Shown: one piece after another, positions 62,089 to 64,000 of the stretch | How positions within the stretch are numbered: position 1 is the first letter of the stretch | How the letters are laid out: each line of letters opens with the position of its first letter | From: Limibacter armeniacum | Lineage (GTDB): Bacteria > Bacteroidota > Bacteroidia > Cytophagales > Flammeovirgaceae | DNA length: 64,000 nucleotides | Assembly (NCBI RefSeq): GCF_036880985.1 | Contig: NZ_JBAJNO010000009.1 | Coordinates: 1,054,001 to 1,118,000 of the forward strand | Reading direction: 5' to 3' | The notes under the pieces: generated by a model | The model's input: the letters and a program-made list of their open reading frames with translations, nothing else | Database searches by the model: none | What the model was told of the DNA's origin: nothing | Position numbers and translations under genes: made by a program

Positions 62089-64000
62089 ATGAAACGAGTT
62101 TTACTTTTCTCATTCGTACTCTTTACATGTTTATCATGTCAAAAGAATACGTCTCAAATATCGCCTTCTGCCACATCGAGCCAGACAGATTATACACAGT
62201 ATGTAAATCCTTTTATTGGAACAAGTAAGATGGGACATACCTTTCCAGGGGCAACAGCGCCATTCGGGATGGTTCAGCTAAGTCCTCAAACCAACTTTGA
62301 GGTAATGTTCAAGGAAGATGGCAGCTACAATTCCACAACCTACGAATACTGTGCGGGCTATCAGCATAAAGATTCGACCATTTTAGGATTTGCCCATACC
62401 AGCTTCAGTGGTACAGGACATTCAGACTTAGGTGATTTTCTGGTAATGCCTACCACAGGTGACCTGATTCTTGATCCACTGGAAACTGAAACAGGTAAAA
62501 AAGGATTCTACTCTACTTTCTCTCATGACAAAGAAGAAGCCTCACCAGGCTACTATAAAGTCAAACTGGACAGTTATGGCATTACTGCTGAGCTGACTTC
62601 CACTGAACGTGTCGGATATCACAGATATACCTTCCCACAATCCGATAATGCCCACATCCTATTGGATCTTGTATACAATATATACCATCACGACAACAAG
62701 AATGTATGGACATTTATCCGTGTAGAAAATGACTCAACCGTTACGGGTTACAGACAGACAAAAGGCTGGGCTCGTACCAGAAAAGTTTATTTTGCCATGC
62801 ACTTCTCTAAACCATTCAAGAGTTATGGGCATAAGAAATATGATAAGGTAACTTACAACGGGTTCTACAGAAGGTTTAATGAAACGGAAAATTTCCCTGA
62901 AATGGCAGGAAAAGACATCCGAGCATATTTCAATTTTGATACAGAGCAAAATGAGGAAATTGAAGTAAAGTTTGCGCTTTCTTCAGTAAGTACAGAAGGT
63001 GCCTTGAAAAACCTGAATGCTGAAATACCTCACTGGGACTTTGAGAAAACAAGGGAAGAAACAAAACAGCAATGGAATAAAGAGCTATCCAAAATAGAAG
63101 CTGAAACCATCACAGAAAAAGAGAAGACAACTTTTTATACAGCTTTGTATCATACTATGCTTAGCCCCACTATTTACGAAGATGTCGATGGACAGTATAT
63201 GGGACTGGATCAAAATGTCCACACTTCCGAAGGATTTACCAACTACACTACTTTTTCGCTATGGGATACTTACAGGGCATTACACCCACTGTTCAATGTG
63301 CTTCAACCAAAGCGTAACAATGATATGATCAAATCCATGTTGGCACACCATGACCAAAGTGTACACCATATGCTCCCTATTTGGAGTCATTATGCCAACG
63401 AAAACTGGTGTATGATCGGTTACCATGCTACTTCAGTAATTGCCGATGCCATCTCCAAAGATGTAGGAGATTTCGATAGACAAAAAGCCTTACAAGCTTC
63501 AGTCAATACGGCAAAGGTTCCATACTTTGATGGAGTAGGCGATTATATGGAATACCACTTTGTTCCTGATGATAAGAGCCATTCATCTGTATCCAAAACA
63601 TTGGAATATGCCTATAATGATTGGTGTATTGCCCAAATGGCTAAGAGTGTAGGTGACAATAAGACAAAAGAGGAATTTTTGGGTCGATCAGAATATTACA
63701 ATAATGTTTATGATCCAAAAATTGGGTATATGCGTCCAAAATTATCCAATGGACAATTCAAGGAAGGATTTGATCCGCTTGATACCTATGGACAGGGTTT
63801 TATAGAGGGAAATGCATGGAACTATGGACTGTACGTTCCTCATCAGCTCGACAAGATGGTTGCGATGATGGGTGGCAAAGCACAGCTTAGCCAACACTTG
63901 GACTCACTATTTTCAATGGAGCTTGCGGATAAGTACATTGAAAACCATGAGGACATTACCCGAGATGGCATAATTGGTATTTATGTACATGGCAATGAAC
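62089..64000 (+). CDS. GH92 alpha-mannosidase lipoprotein, 5' part only
   Basis: The frame opens at ATG 62089 and is still open at the window edge, giving 637 residues of an expected 750 or so. A lipoprotein signal (RVLLFSFVLFTCLSC, lipobox L-S-C) leads into the GH92 signature YVNPFIGTSKMGHTFPGATAPFGMVQLSPQT. Further family segments are the catalytic-core FSLWDTYRALHPLF and the right-edge YVHGNE, expected to continue into PSHH. GH92 enzymes are calcium-dependent exo-alpha-mannosidases acting on surface or glycoprotein mannans. The lipobox points to a membrane-anchored enzyme. Confidence 0.92.
   Translation, partial: MKRVLLFSFVLFTCLSCQKNTSQISPSATSSQTDYTQYVNPFIGTSKMGHTFPGATAPFGMVQLSPQTNFEVMFKEDGSYNSTTYEYCAGYQHKDSTILGFAHTSFSGTGHSDLGDFLVMPTTGDLILDPLETETGKKGFYSTFSHDKEEASPGYYKVKLDSYGITAELTSTERVGYHRYTFPQSDNAHILLDLVYNIYHHDNKNVWTFIRVENDSTVTGYRQTKGWARTRKVYFAMHFSKPFKSYGHKKYDKVTYNGFYRRFNETENFPEMAGKDIRAYFNFDTEQNEEIEVKFALSSVSTEGALKNLNAEIPHWDFEKTREETKQQWNKELSKIEAETITEKEKTTFYTALYHTMLSPTIYEDVDGQYMGLDQNVHTSEGFTNYTTFSLWDTYRALHPLFNVLQPKRNNDMIKSMLAHHDQSVHHMLPIWSHYANENWCMIGYHATSVIADAISKDVGDFDRQKALQASVNTAKVPYFDGVGDYMEYHFVPDDKSHSSVSKTLEYAYNDWCIAQMAKSVGDNKTKEEFLGRSEYYNNVYDPKIGYMRPKLSNGQFKEGFDPLDTYGQGFIEGNAWNYGLYVPHQLDKMVAMMGGKAQLSQHLDSLFSMELADKYIENHEDITRDGIIGIYVHGNE

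Noticed and set aside
1-64000. tRNA, rRNA or prophage genes
   Set aside because: No cloverleaf-like GC-rich segment, rRNA-like stretch, integrase or phage structural gene was recognised while reading both strands; a covariance-model scan would settle it.

Overview
The window is a gene-dense, AT-rich chromosomal segment from a member of the Bacteroidota, most likely a marine Cytophagia/Flammeovirga-type bacterium. This is inferred from family content: a DUF5686/carboxypeptidase-regulatory-domain outer-membrane protein, a GH92 alpha-mannosidase lipoprotein, LptE/SecG next to a sigma-54 activator, a DUF4920 lipoprotein, a YfiR/CHASE8 hybrid-kinase operon, and a MoxR-DUF58-DUF4350-DUF4129-SpoIIM-RDD cluster. 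Several gene starts also carry a TAnnTTTG box, the -7 element of the Bacteroidota housekeeping sigma factor. I see no rRNA, tRNA, CRISPR array, insertion sequence, integrase or prophage, so this looks like core chromosome with a few lineage-specific modules.

Layout. 1-3.4 kb: universal stress protein end, AspT-type transporter and a class V aminotransferase on the + strand. 3.5-10.7 kb (-): DUF4920 lipoprotein, SecG, a TPR protein with a 34-residue repeat array, LptE, a sigma-54 activator without a sensory domain, and a large SEL1-repeat protein. 11-16 kb: a lone receiver protein, a thioredoxin/DUF6952-like/HisE operon, a degenerate TrpF-like barrel, a lipoprotein, a DivIVA-like coiled coil and an EamA transporter. 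16-24 kb: an orphan chemoreceptor-type sensor with no output domain, a SPOR protein, an M61 peptidase, a DEDDh exonuclease, a CoA-type Nudix hydrolase, a YjjX-type phosphatase and a Wzz-like protein. 24-29 kb (+): RecN, PurC, a STAS protein and RNase Z.

29-34 kb (-) is the most interesting module. It is a three-gene operon encoding a TPR/PD40/OmpA-like envelope protein, a YfiR-type periplasmic protein and a CHASE8-HAMP hybrid histidine kinase. The arrangement parallels the Pseudomonas YfiB-YfiR-YfiN envelope-sensing system, but a His-Asp phosphorelay kinase stands where the diguanylate cyclase would be. 34-42.9 kb: a repeat propeller-like secreted protein, polyprenyl synthase, RsmG, an ECF sigma factor overlapping a family 2 glycosyltransferase, YchF, a methyltransferase and PepT. 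43-50 kb: a solitary NuoH, an acidic hypothetical protein, an A-type Fe-S carrier, a fatty acid desaturase, and a PAP2 phosphatase followed by a glycerophosphodiesterase whose N-terminus is split by an apparent frameshift, then a sulfotransferase-like gene.

49.7-56.8 kb holds the MoxR/DUF58 envelope cluster with a divergent RDD gene. 56.9-64 kb contains an HdeD-like protein, pirin, DoxX, the DUF5686 outer-membrane protein and the start of a GH92 mannosidase that runs off the right edge. Most transcription units end in clear hairpin terminators, which were used to define operon limits.
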